The position numbers were made by a program, and so were the translations under genes. A model generated the notes under the pieces. It saw nothing but the letters and a program-made list of their open reading frames with translations. It was not told the origin of the DNA and ran no database searches. A DNA stretch of 7,288 nucleotides from Bacteroidota bacterium (GTDB lineage: Bacteria; Bacteroidota; Ignavibacteria; Ignavibacteriales; Melioribacteraceae): the NCBI GenBank assembly GCA_021814855.1, contig JAKAHQ010000084.1:1-7288 (forward strand). Reading direction: 5' to 3'. Below are positions 1 to 6,264 of this stretch, piece after piece (the first letter of the stretch is position 1; the number at the start of each line of letters is the position of its first letter).

Positions 1-112
1 CGGTGCCGGCTTCGCCTATCAGTTCAATTTCGGGAAACTCTTTGAGTACGGCTTTTAAGTCTTCCCTTGCTAATTTTTCATCGTCGATAACAATTGATCT
101 AAAGGTTTTCAT
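1..112 (-). CDS. Response regulator, LytR/AlgR-type, N-terminal part (cut by window edge)
   Basis: The 37 visible residues begin MKTFRSIVIDDEKLAREDLK and have the first beta strand of a CheY-like receiver domain. The acidic pair D10-D11 that helps bind Mg2+ is present, followed by the ExxAR helix typical of regulators paired with LytS-type kinases. The phosphoacceptor Asp, expected near residue 55, and the output domain lie beyond the left edge, so the LytTR DNA-binding domain is inferred from family pairing and not seen. The ATG (112-110) lies one base after the kinase stop codon. An AAGGAG Shine-Dalgarno (128-123) lies inside the end of the kinase gene with a 10-base spacer, so the two are co-transcribed and probably translationally coupled. 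Expected role: cytoplasmic transcription factor phosphorylated by the upstream kinase. Confidence 0.88.
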   Translation of the reverse strand, partial: MKTFRSIVIDDEKLAREDLKAVLKEFPEIELIGEAGT

Positions 113-113
113 T

Positions 114-1214
114 TTATCTGAACTCCTTTAATATTTTAATTGTAGCTTTGACCATGCCGTCCTCTTCAACGATTTCGAATTTATTTTTGTGAGGATGGCT
201 GTATTCCAGCCTATGTTTGACGTTCGTAAGTCCGGTTCCGGTGCCCTGATCGACATTTTTTTTGCCGTCAATCAATCTGCCGGAATTCATTACCATGATA
301 ACAAGCCATTTATCTTCAACCTTTGCAGCGATAATAATCCTGAGCGGCATTTCACTTGTTTTCATTCCGTACTTAATTGCGTTTTCAACAAGAGGATGAA
401 TTAAAAAACTGGGAATCGGATAATCTTCAGCCAACGAATCAATATCGAATTTAAATTCAATCTTATCTTCGAACCGTATTTTTTCAATCTCGGCGTAATT
501 TGAAAGCGCGTCAATTTCATCAATCAACGGCACTTCAATATTGCTTTTTGTAACCAACGTGTAGCGGTAGAAATCCGATAATTTGGAAAGCATCACTTCG
601 GCTTTGCCGGGATTTGTTCTTATCAACGCCCTGAGAGAACTAAACGAATTGAAAAGGAAGTGGGGGTTAATCTGGTAGCGCAGCATTTGAAGCTGCGCGC
701 TTTGAGCTAAAAGATCGGCGCTGCGTACGCGTTCCTTCTCGGATTTTAAATCCATCCATAATTTTATTCCAAAGTAAGCCAGACTCCAGGTTGTAAGCAG
801 GGAAACATAACGCTGCATAAACATTATCATATTGGAGAATGTGAATAATTTTTCAAGATATCTCTTAACAATATGTAAATAGAAAGGAATACCTATTAGA
901 TAAACTAACATATAGAACAAAATTGAGGCAAGAATTGAAATTACTACTATGAAAAGCAGAATGTTTGTTATCGATTTGGCCCTGTAGGGATAGCGTTTAT
1001 AAATGTTCCTCAAATAAACCGTTACGAGAAAACCGGATCCCCATTGCAATGTATTCATCACCAAGATTGGAAAATTACTTAGCAATTCCGGACTAACAAT
1101 AAGAGTATCGATTATAATTAATATGGTCCACCCTATTGCGTTTACAAGGTAGAAAGAGGGATAACTACTTTCAACAAATTCTTTCCTGAAATATTTTTTA
1201 ATACTTTTTAACAT
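114..1214 (-). CDS. Sensor histidine kinase, LytS/YehU family (His_kinase), four transmembrane helices
   Basis: A 366-residue inner-membrane sensor kinase. The N-terminal third holds four hydrophobic segments, at about residues 23-39, 49-68, 83-111 and 129-152. A short charged, probably coiled-coil linker follows. The phosphoacceptor motif is NPHFLFN with His at 185, the hallmark of the His_kinase family. An N-box HPLVENAIKYG has Asn at 278, and the glycine-rich ATP lid GTGTGL starts near 324. There is no periplasmic sensor domain of any size, so the signal is probably sensed within the membrane; the ligand is unknown. The frame stays open back to a TTG at 1268, giving 18 more residues, but the ATG at 1214 is preferred: GGCGGA lies six bases upstream and the preceding residues look non-conserved. 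Length and domain order are normal for the family. It is followed immediately by its response regulator. Confidence 0.93.
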   Translation of the reverse strand: MLKSIKKYFRKEFVESSYPSFYLVNAIGWTILIIIDTLIVSPELLSNFPILVMNTLQWGSGFLVTVYLRNIYKRYPYRAKSITNILLFIVVISILASILFYMLVYLIGIPFYLHIVKRYLEKLFTFSNMIMFMQRYVSLLTTWSLAYFGIKLWMDLKSEKERVRSADLLAQSAQLQMLRYQINPHFLFNSFSSLRALIRTNPGKAEVMLSKLSDFYRYTLVTKSNIEVPLIDEIDALSNYAEIEKIRFEDKIEFKFDIDSLAEDYPIPSFLIHPLVENAIKYGMKTSEMPLRIIIAAKVEDKWLVIMVMNSGRLIDGKKNVDQGTGTGLTNVKHRLEYSHPHKNKFEIVEEDGMVKATIKILKEFR

Positions 1215-1220
1215 CAAGAG

Positions 1221-1226
1221 TCCGCC
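1221..1226 (-). promoter_or_regulatory. Ribosome binding site deciding the kinase start
   Basis: On the minus strand GGCGGA (1226 to 1221) is six bases from the ATG at 1214. It favours this ATG over the in-frame TTG at 1268. It also overlaps the TAG stop (1228-1226) of a possible short upstream reading frame. Confidence 0.5.
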
Positions 1227-1298
1227 TAAATTAGAGTTAGTCTTATTGATTCGACGGAAATATCGCAAAACGGATACATAATAAATGTCTCCAATTCT

Positions 1299-1327
1299 TT
1301 AAGCGGTCGTATTAATCCGTAAACGGT
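1299..1327 (-). promoter_or_regulatory. Candidate tandem LytTR-type operator upstream of the kinase/regulator operon
   Basis: Read on the minus strand, ACCGTTTAC (1327-1319) is followed by an 11-base spacer and ACCGCTTAA (1307-1299). Two 9-base direct repeats on a 20-base period match the way LytTR-domain regulators bind, as paired direct repeats about two helical turns apart. The first repeat fits 8 of 9 positions of the published consensus (T/A)(A/C)(C/A)GTTN(A/G)(T/G). The second repeat is weaker. The site lies 85 bases upstream of the kinase ATG, consistent with autoregulation. The same arrangement recurs upstream of the susC-like gene at 1842-1870. Function is inferred from sequence only. 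Confidence 0.42.
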
Positions 1328-1411
1328 AAATTCCTTGTTTGAAAAATTGGCCGTTCTAAAAATTTTTTATTTTGACGCTCGATATCGTCTGTTTGTGCGG
1401 GGAGAAATTTT

Positions 1412-1440
1412 GACACGCACTTTTTTTGCGCTTGCGCGTC
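1412..1440 (-). repeat. GC-rich inverted repeat in the divergent intergenic region
   Basis: GACACGCA (1412-1419) and TGCGCGTC (1433-1440) can pair over eight positions. On the minus strand the central pair is a G-U wobble, so the hairpin is better there; on the plus strand it is an A-C mismatch. The 13-base loop contains a seven-T run (A run on the minus strand). It is notably GC-rich against an AT-rich background. It precedes the kinase operon, not follows it, so it would not end a known gene; it may be a protein-binding dyad or a 5' leader structure. Confidence 0.3.
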
Positions 1441-1558
1441 TTAATAGATGAATCATTTTGGACAAATTTTTAATTTGAGAATGAGACCGACGGTTATGAA
1501 CACAGGAAACGTTTTTTCAACAACATTAAAGAAAACATTTCTAAACTTAGAGGCAATG

Positions 1559-1786
1559 ATGAAAAGTAGACCTGTCAATTACCTGATTATTGTTCTAGGC
1601 GTTACGTTCTTTGTCTCGTTTATTTGTCTAAGAAACGACCCGCGAATTTGTAATTCAATCGACATCTTAACTATCGCAGCAATTATTGCTATTATCGGAG
1701 CGATGCTTGTTTTGCTCGGCTTGATTAATTTGACCGCAATTTTTAATCGGAAAGAAAGCAAAGACAAAACTTCAATGGGCGATTAG
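1559..1786 (+). CDS. Possible small two-helix membrane protein, function unknown
   Basis: About 75 residues beginning MKSRPVNYLIIVLGVTFF. Two hydrophobic segments (about residues 8-23 and 36-57) are separated by a short polar loop with two cysteines. A charged C-terminal tail ends KESKDKTSMGD. By the positive-inside rule both ends would face the cytoplasm. The frame is open from an ATG at 1448 (112 residues) with further ATGs at 1496 and 1556. The ATG at 1559 is preferred because AGAGG (1549-1553) sits five bases before it, while 1448 has no visible ribosome binding site and the extra N-terminal residues are low-complexity and not hydrophobic. I recognise no family. The gene stands alone between the kinase operon and the susC-like operon. 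An unexpressed open frame remains possible. Confidence 0.42.
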   Translation: MKSRPVNYLIIVLGVTFFVSFICLRNDPRICNSIDILTIAAIIAIIGAMLVLLGLINLTAIFNRKESKDKTSMGD

Positions 1787-1798
1787 AGACAGTTAAAT

Positions 1799-1928
1799 AA
1801 ATTGAATGAGGCAATTTCAAATTCAATAAAACTTAATTCAAACCGTTTATCAATTCATTCTACCTTTCAAACAACATTCATTTTACACGACACATCAAGA
1901 ATTTAATTTGCGAAAGAAATTGAATGAG
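1799..1928 (+). repeat. 12-base direct repeat flanking the susC-like control region
   Basis: AAATTGAATGAG occurs at 1799-1810 and again at 1917-1928, 118 bases apart, both upstream of the susC-like gene. The first copy also forms a dyad, ATTGAAT (1801-1807) with ATTCAAT (1821-1827). The related word ATTCATT appears at 1853, 1876 and 1937. These may be binding sites for a regulator, or simply AT-rich sequence drift. Confidence 0.4.
1842..1870 (+). promoter_or_regulatory. Candidate tandem LytTR-type operator upstream of the susC-like gene
   Basis: ACCGTTTAT (1842-1850), an 11-base spacer, then ACCTTTCAA (1862-1870). The first repeat matches all nine positions of the LytTR consensus. The second keeps ACC and the trailing A but lacks the central G. 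Repeat period, orientation toward the downstream gene, and six of the 11 spacer bases agree with the site at 1299-1327. It lies 152 bases upstream of the susC-like ATG. A TTTAAT at 1902-1907 and a TACAAT at 1953-1958 are possible -10 elements downstream, neither with a good -35, as would be expected for an activator-dependent promoter. This is a sequence-based inference. Confidence 0.42.
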
Positions 1929-1951
1929 TGCCAATTATTCATTCGCAAATT
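1905..1951 (+). repeat. Long imperfect inverted repeat before the susC-like gene
   Basis: AATTTGCGAA (1905-1914) is a perfect 10-base inverted match to TTCGCAAATT (1942-1951). Inside it, TGAAT (1921-1925) pairs with ATTCA (1937-1941), leaving a six-base bulge and an 11-base loop. There is no T run immediately after the stem that would suit a terminator, so it is more likely an operator dyad or an mRNA 5' structure. Confidence 0.5.
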
Positions 1952-2011
1952 TTACAATAGAATCTGATACAGCTGAGATAAAGTACCATTAATTGTTATT
2001 ATCATTGAACC

Positions 2012-2017
2012 AGGAGG
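2012..2017 (+). promoter_or_regulatory. Strong ribosome binding site deciding the susC-like start
   Basis: AGGAGG ends five bases before the ATG at 2023. It places the start there, directly before the signal peptide, and not at the in-frame TTG at 1993. Confidence 0.85.
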
Positions 2018-2022
2018 AGAGT

Positions 2023-4923
2023 ATGAAAAAAGTGCTATTCTTTTTCTTAATCCTTGCGGTTATACCTATTATGGTTTACGCACAGGGCACATTTAAAGTT
2101 AGAGGCAAGGTAACGGATTCCAAAACGGGAGAGCCGTTAATCGGTGCAAGCGTTATTCTTAAACCGCTAAACGTTGGCGCCGCTACCGATTTTAACGGAT
2201 TTTATTCTTTTGAAGTACCTACGTCGGCTGCAAAGAATCAGAGCGGAGAACTAACGGCATCTTATGTTAATTACAAAAAGAAGATCTTTGCCGTTCAGAT
2301 TTCAGGTTCGGATATAACTCACGATTTTGCTCTTGATGAAGATGTTTTTCAGAATGAGGAAGTAGTAGTTACCGGTATTGCATCCAAAACTGCAAGAGAA
2401 ATTGCGGAGATTTCTGTTTCCAGAATACCGGCTAAAGAGTTGACCGAAGAAAATACCTATGGATCGCTTAATCAATTGCTTGCCGGAAAAGTTGCGGGCG
2501 TGCAGATGTCGACCGCATCCGGCAATATCGGCAGCGGGTATCGTTTTTATGTTCGAGGCGGCGGCGGTCTTAACGGCAACGAGCAGCCTGTAATTTATAT
2601 TGATGGAATAAGAGCAAACAACACAATGGTTGAAGGATTCGGTGTTGGCGGGCAGGACATAAGTCTTTTATCCGATCTTAATCCAAATGATATTGAGAGT
2701 ATAGAAATATTGAAAGGTCCGGCTGCGGCAGCTACCTACGGAACGAGCGGTTCGAACGGAGTAGTTCTTATCAAAACAAAAAAGGGTTCGTTAGTTCCGG
2801 GTGCCGGCGCACAAATAAGTGTTAACTATAGATTTAATTACGGCTTTAATGAGCGCTCGATAAAATACCGTCCGGAAGATGTAGTTGCCGTCGATGCGGC
2901 AAACGGCATTTTCAAACGAGGATTAATTTATGATCAGTTTCTGAGTGTTGCGGGCGGCTCGCCTGCTTTGAGATATTATGCTAGTTTCCAGGATAGGCAG
3001 GAAGACGGCATCGTTAACAATAATTCTAATAAGAAGAACAGTTTGCGTTTAAATCTTACTGCAGTTCCTAACGACCGGCTTACTTTAAATGCCTCAACAA
3101 GTTATATCTATAACCGAATCAACAGGCCGGTTAACGACAATAGTATTTTCGGTTATCTCGGAAACGTACTTCTTTTACCTGTTCCATACAGATTCACCAA
3201 ACAAGATGCAGTCAATGCACAGACAGACGTTCACAAGATAAATCAATTCGTCGGTTCTCTCCAGGGCACATATACTATTATGAACGGCCTGGATGCAAGC
3301 ATGACGGTTGGTATAGACCAGATGAGCTGGAATCAAGAACAACAAAATCCTTATGGATTTAAGTACGGTGGTGATACTCAAGGAGTAAGGTCGCTATTCT
3401 ATATAAACCAGAGATTAATCACCTACGATTTTAACTTGAAATACAATTACTCAATATTCCCCGAACTAAACGTTACGTCGATAGTAGGCGCGCAGGCAAA
3501 CGATAACAATATGAAGAACACTAATATTTCGGTGAAAGATTTCGGAACCGGAAAGATCATTGATATTTCAGGCGGCGTAAATGTTCAGTTGAAGGGTGAG
3601 GTCTCCTCAAATAACAGGGAAGCCGGAATTTTTACCGAGCATCAATTCAATTATCAAAATACATACATGCTTTCGCTTGCTTTAAGAAAAGATTATGCGA
3701 GCGCATTGGGCCAGCAGGATGCTTCAATATACTACCCCAAAGCAAGTGCTGCTGTTCGACTTGACAGATTGATGCCCGTGCCGTGGTTTGTCAATAGTTT
3801 TAAAATCAGAGGTTCATACGGCGAGAACGGTCAATTGCCCGGTTCGCTTGATGCAATCGCCCTAACATGGACCAGCAACAACAGCGGATACGGTCCGGCT
3901 TCAAGAATAAACAGTGTTGGAAATTCCGATCTTCAACCGGAAAGAATTAAAGAGTTTGAAGTTGGCTTCGACACACAACTCTTTAACGAAGTAAGTCTTG
4001 AATTTACTTACTACCATCAAAACGCGAGCGGTTCTATAATTGATAGACCATTAGCGCCTTCAACAGGCTACGGCGCTTTTTCGCAGCCATATAACGTTGG
4101 TTCGTTGAAGAACTGGGGATTTGAATCGTTGCTGCAGTACAATCCAATTAGAACCGCCGATTATGATTTGAGTATCAGTTTAATATGGAATTATCAGAAC
4201 AGCGAAATAACAAGTCTTGGCGGAGAAGCTCCCATTTACGATCAATGGAATATCAACGTTTACAAAGAAGGAATGAGAAAACACGAATTCTATTATTGGA
4301 AAACCACAGGAGCTCAATTCGATCCGACTACAAAAGAATATATTGGACCGGCTATGACGGCAGAGAGGCAGGACTTAGGAAATCCGTATCCCGATCACAG
4401 CGGTTCATTGTCTTTCACTTTTAGATTTCTAAAGAATTTTAGTTTGTACGCGTTGGCGGAGTGGGGTCTAAATAATAAAGTTTTCAGCAACACACTTTAT
4501 TTTATGGCGCAGTTTGGCGGGTACAAACCGCTTAACGATCTTTATGATAAACTGGCAACGCAAACACCGGGAAGTTCGGAATACATTAACACTGCAAATG
4601 AAATTGCCAAACTGGATCCCGTAAATCAAGGCAATTTTATTTATGATGCCCAATATTTTGTTCTGCGCGAGGTATCGCTTGGTTACGATTTAACGGATAT
4701 CCTAATGCTATACGATGTAAATTCTTACGTTAAACATTTGTCAGTCGGAATTTCGGCAAGGAATGTTTGGAGAACATCGGCATATAAATTATCGGACTTT
4801 GAAGTAAACTCTACCGGCGGCAGCGGCGGCGGTGTTACTTCGGCTGCATTAACCAGAGGCAACGATTTTCTTACTTTACAAAATCCCAGGACGGTCAATT
4901 TCTGGGTTAATGTTGGTTTTTAA
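2023..4923 (+). CDS. SusC/RagA-family TonB-linked outer-membrane transporter
   Basis: A 966-residue outer-membrane importer. Residues 1-20 are a signal peptide with a cut after VYA. A carboxypeptidase-regulatory-like beta-sandwich follows (about 24-104, starting VRGKVTDSKTGEPLIGASV). The TonB box is EEVVVTG at 112-118. The plug domain spans about 119-255, with LAGKVAGVQ, PVIYIDG, IESIEILKGPAAAATYG and the closing GVVLIKTKKG. A beta barrel fills the rest and ends in Phe, the usual signal for the BAM machinery. The extra N-terminal domain and plug wording mark it as SusC-like and not a siderophore receptor. The segment between plug and the barrel motif LSVAGG (307-312) seems short for the family. 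It would import an oligomer captured by the SusD-like partner 10 bases downstream, powered by TonB-ExbBD. No glycoside hydrolase or peptidase is nearby, so the substrate cannot be named. The shared leader elements upstream suggest control by the neighbouring two-component system. Confidence 0.95.
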   Translation: MKKVLFFFLILAVIPIMVYAQGTFKVRGKVTDSKTGEPLIGASVILKPLNVGAATDFNGFYSFEVPTSAAKNQSGELTASYVNYKKKIFAVQISGSDITHDFALDEDVFQNEEVVVTGIASKTAREIAEISVSRIPAKELTEENTYGSLNQLLAGKVAGVQMSTASGNIGSGYRFYVRGGGGLNGNEQPVIYIDGIRANNTMVEGFGVGGQDISLLSDLNPNDIESIEILKGPAAAATYGTSGSNGVVLIKTKKGSLVPGAGAQISVNYRFNYGFNERSIKYRPEDVVAVDAANGIFKRGLIYDQFLSVAGGSPALRYYASFQDRQEDGIVNNNSNKKNSLRLNLTAVPNDRLTLNASTSYIYNRINRPVNDNSIFGYLGNVLLLPVPYRFTKQDAVNAQTDVHKINQFVGSLQGTYTIMNGLDASMTVGIDQMSWNQEQQNPYGFKYGGDTQGVRSLFYINQRLITYDFNLKYNYSIFPELNVTSIVGAQANDNNMKNTNISVKDFGTGKIIDISGGVNVQLKGEVSSNNREAGIFTEHQFNYQNTYMLSLALRKDYASALGQQDASIYYPKASAAVRLDRLMPVPWFVNSFKIRGSYGENGQLPGSLDAIALTWTSNNSGYGPASRINSVGNSDLQPERIKEFEVGFDTQLFNEVSLEFTYYHQNASGSIIDRPLAPSTGYGAFSQPYNVGSLKNWGFESLLQYNPIRTADYDLSISLIWNYQNSEITSLGGEAPIYDQWNINVYKEGMRKHEFYYWKTTGAQFDPTTKEYIGPAMTAERQDLGNPYPDHSGSLSFTFRFLKNFSLYALAEWGLNNKVFSNTLYFMAQFGGYKPLNDLYDKLATQTPGSSEYINTANEIAKLDPVNQGNFIYDAQYFVLREVSLGYDLTDILMLYDVNSYVKHLSVGISARNVWRTSAYKLSDFEVNSTGGSGGGVTSAALTRGNDFLTLQNPRTVNFWVNVGF

Positions 4924-4929
4924 AGGAGG
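4924..4929 (+). promoter_or_regulatory. Strong ribosome binding site deciding the susD-like start
   Basis: AGGAGG begins directly after the susC-like stop codon and ends four bases before the ATG at 4934. It rules out the longer in-frame start inside the susC-like gene at 4910. The context AGGAGGAGA..ATGAAAAAA nearly duplicates the one before the susC-like gene. Confidence 0.85.
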
Positions 4930-4933
4930 AGAT

Positions 4934-6127
4934 ATGAAAAAAATAATTTTATTACTCGGCTTATTTGCATTTATAATTTTGAGCTCATGCACAGATTTTG
5001 TCAACAATATTGACAAACCGGTTCAAGTAGTTGACGATAAAAATTTGAATGCTTCGGATATGACTTTCCTGGCAAAAGGAATACAATTTAGATTTTCGGA
5101 AACGGCAACAGAACTTTTAATGTGCGCGGAAGGATTATCCGACGAGTTTATTTTCGATACCGACGTTCCCAACGCAACCTTTCCGCAGTACCAGGAAATT
5201 GACAATGCCCAAATATTAACGGATAATAATTCAGTTCGTTCCATCTTCAATAATCTCGGTGAACTGCGATTCTATGCGGATGACATTGTTAACAAGGTAG
5301 GACAGTACACAACGCTTTCAGATGCCGTGAAGAAGAATGCTCTCTTCACCGGTTACTTTTACGGCGGAATTGCCAGGTATTACTACGCTACATATTTCGG
5401 CAGAAATTTAACTCAGGGCGGAGCTACAATCGATAAGAGCCCGTTCATTCCCTCTGCACAAATGTATGCTCTTGCTTTAGAAAAATTTAAAGCGGCTTTA
5501 GATTGGGCGCCGAACGATGCAACCAAGAGAATAGTCAATACTCATATTGCGCGCACTTATTTATTCATGGGAGATTTTCCGAACGCAGCACAATACGCGG
5601 TAAACGGTATGAGCCAGGGCGACGCCAACTTTGATGCTCTCTATAGTTTAGAATTCGCGAATTTATTCTACATCTTTGCCGGAAGATACAGAGCACAGTT
5701 TGTAATGGATTTCCGCTTCAAAGATTATATTGATGCCAATCCGCAGGAAGCTTCAAGAGTAATTATTGAACCGGTTGAAGGGAACAGCGGAAAAATTTTC
5801 TACATGCAGGCAAAGATGCTTATCGATAATGATCCTGTAGTTGTTGCTACATGGCAGGAAAATACACTTATGCTTGCCGAACTTGCGCTAAGAGGCCAGG
5901 CAACAGGCGACGCTCTGGCGCTCGTAAATCAAGTTAGAGCTTCGCATAATATAGATCCTTTAGGCGCGGTCGATCTTGATGTAATTTATGTGGAAAGGGA
6001 CAAGGAGCTAAACTGCATGGGATTAAGACTTCCGGACCAAAGAAGATACAACAGATTTCATCTGCCCGGCAGATGGGAATACTTCCCGTTGACAATCGAC
6101 GAGATAAACACCAATCCGAATTTGTAA
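4934..6127 (+). CDS. SusD/RagB-family surface lipoprotein, short form
   Basis: A 397-residue lipoprotein that caps the SusC barrel and binds substrate at the cell surface. The signal peptide ends in lipobox LSSC with lipidated Cys19. A typical SusD opening follows (CTDFV, then DDKNLNASDMTFLAKGI). The middle is helical and TPR-like, clearest at about 132-230 (ALEKFKAALDWAPND, ARTYLFMGDFPNAAQYA). The C-terminal SusD region is diagnostic: WQENTLMLAELALRG from 307, ALALVNQVRA at 327-336, YVERDKEL near 352-359, LRLPDQRRY near 365-372, YFPLTIDEI from 383, and the terminal NPNL, where many homologues continue for a few residues. At 397 residues it is shorter than the usual 450-600, apparently through shortened substrate-binding loops and not truncation, since both ends are intact. 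It starts 10 bases after the susC-like gene, in the same operon. Confidence 0.93.
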   Translation: MKKIILLLGLFAFIILSSCTDFVNNIDKPVQVVDDKNLNASDMTFLAKGIQFRFSETATELLMCAEGLSDEFIFDTDVPNATFPQYQEIDNAQILTDNNSVRSIFNNLGELRFYADDIVNKVGQYTTLSDAVKKNALFTGYFYGGIARYYYATYFGRNLTQGGATIDKSPFIPSAQMYALALEKFKAALDWAPNDATKRIVNTHIARTYLFMGDFPNAAQYAVNGMSQGDANFDALYSLEFANLFYIFAGRYRAQFVMDFRFKDYIDANPQEASRVIIEPVEGNSGKIFYMQAKMLIDNDPVVVATWQENTLMLAELALRGQATGDALALVNQVRASHNIDPLGAVDLDVIYVERDKELNCMGLRLPDQRRYNRFHLPGRWEYFPLTIDEINTNPNL

Positions 6128-6145
6128 GAAATTACATTTAATAAA

Positions 6146-6167
6146 AAGGGTCGCGAATGCGGCCCTT
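6146..6167. terminator. Bidirectional intrinsic terminator between convergent genes
   Basis: AAGGGTCGC (6146-6154) pairs with GCGGCCCTT (6159-6167) around a four-base GAAT loop, nine pairs with one G-U wobble on the plus strand. It lies 18 bases after the susD-like stop. The plus-strand tail (AATTTATA) is only moderately T-rich. On the minus strand the stem has one C-A mismatch but is followed by TTTTTATT. It could therefore end the susC/susD operon and the convergent 77-residue gene. Confidence 0.65.
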
Positions 6168-6178
6168 AATTTATACGT

Positions 6179-6209
6179 TAATTTTCCCCGGAGGAAAATT
6201 ATTTCTCCG
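6179..6209. repeat. Two overlapping, mutually exclusive hairpins
   Basis: Hairpin one pairs TAATTTTCC (6179-6187) with GGAAAATTA (6193-6201), nine perfect pairs and a five-base loop. Hairpin two pairs CGGAGGAA (6189-6196) with TTTCTCCG (6202-6209), eight pairs including one G-U, and loop AATTA. They share bases 6193-6201, so only one can form at a time. The region lies between convergent genes and does not code. It may be an auxiliary terminator or mRNA 3'-end stabiliser. Confidence 0.45.
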
Positions 6210-6264
6210 AAATTATTAGATCGTCCATGATCGGCAAATGTCCTTTATCGCAAACAACTCTTAA

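Noticed and set aside
189..404. 71-residue plus-strand open frame
   Set aside because: Lies entirely antisense to the C-terminal catalytic half of the histidine kinase and has no ribosome binding site.
1972..2011. TPP-riboswitch-like words (GCTGAGA near 1972 and TTGAACC near 2005) just before the susC-like gene
   Set aside because: The conserved second half of the THI box (CTGAT..GGTTAATACC..GCG..AGGGA) and the closing stem are absent, and GAACC runs straight into the ribosome binding site.
4185..4424. 79-residue plus-strand open frame
   Set aside because: Out-of-frame shadow within the susC-like barrel, with highly charged low-complexity composition.
2023..4923. Reading the large transporter as a siderophore or vitamin B12 receptor
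   Set aside because: The N-terminal carboxypeptidase-regulatory-like domain, SusC-type plug motifs and adjacent SusD lipoprotein indicate SusC/RagA; no iron or cobalamin genes or riboswitch are nearby.
3175..5250. Minus-strand open frames at 3175-3381, 4468-4653 and 5023-5250
   Set aside because: All are antisense to well-supported susC-like and susD-like coding sequence and have no start signals.
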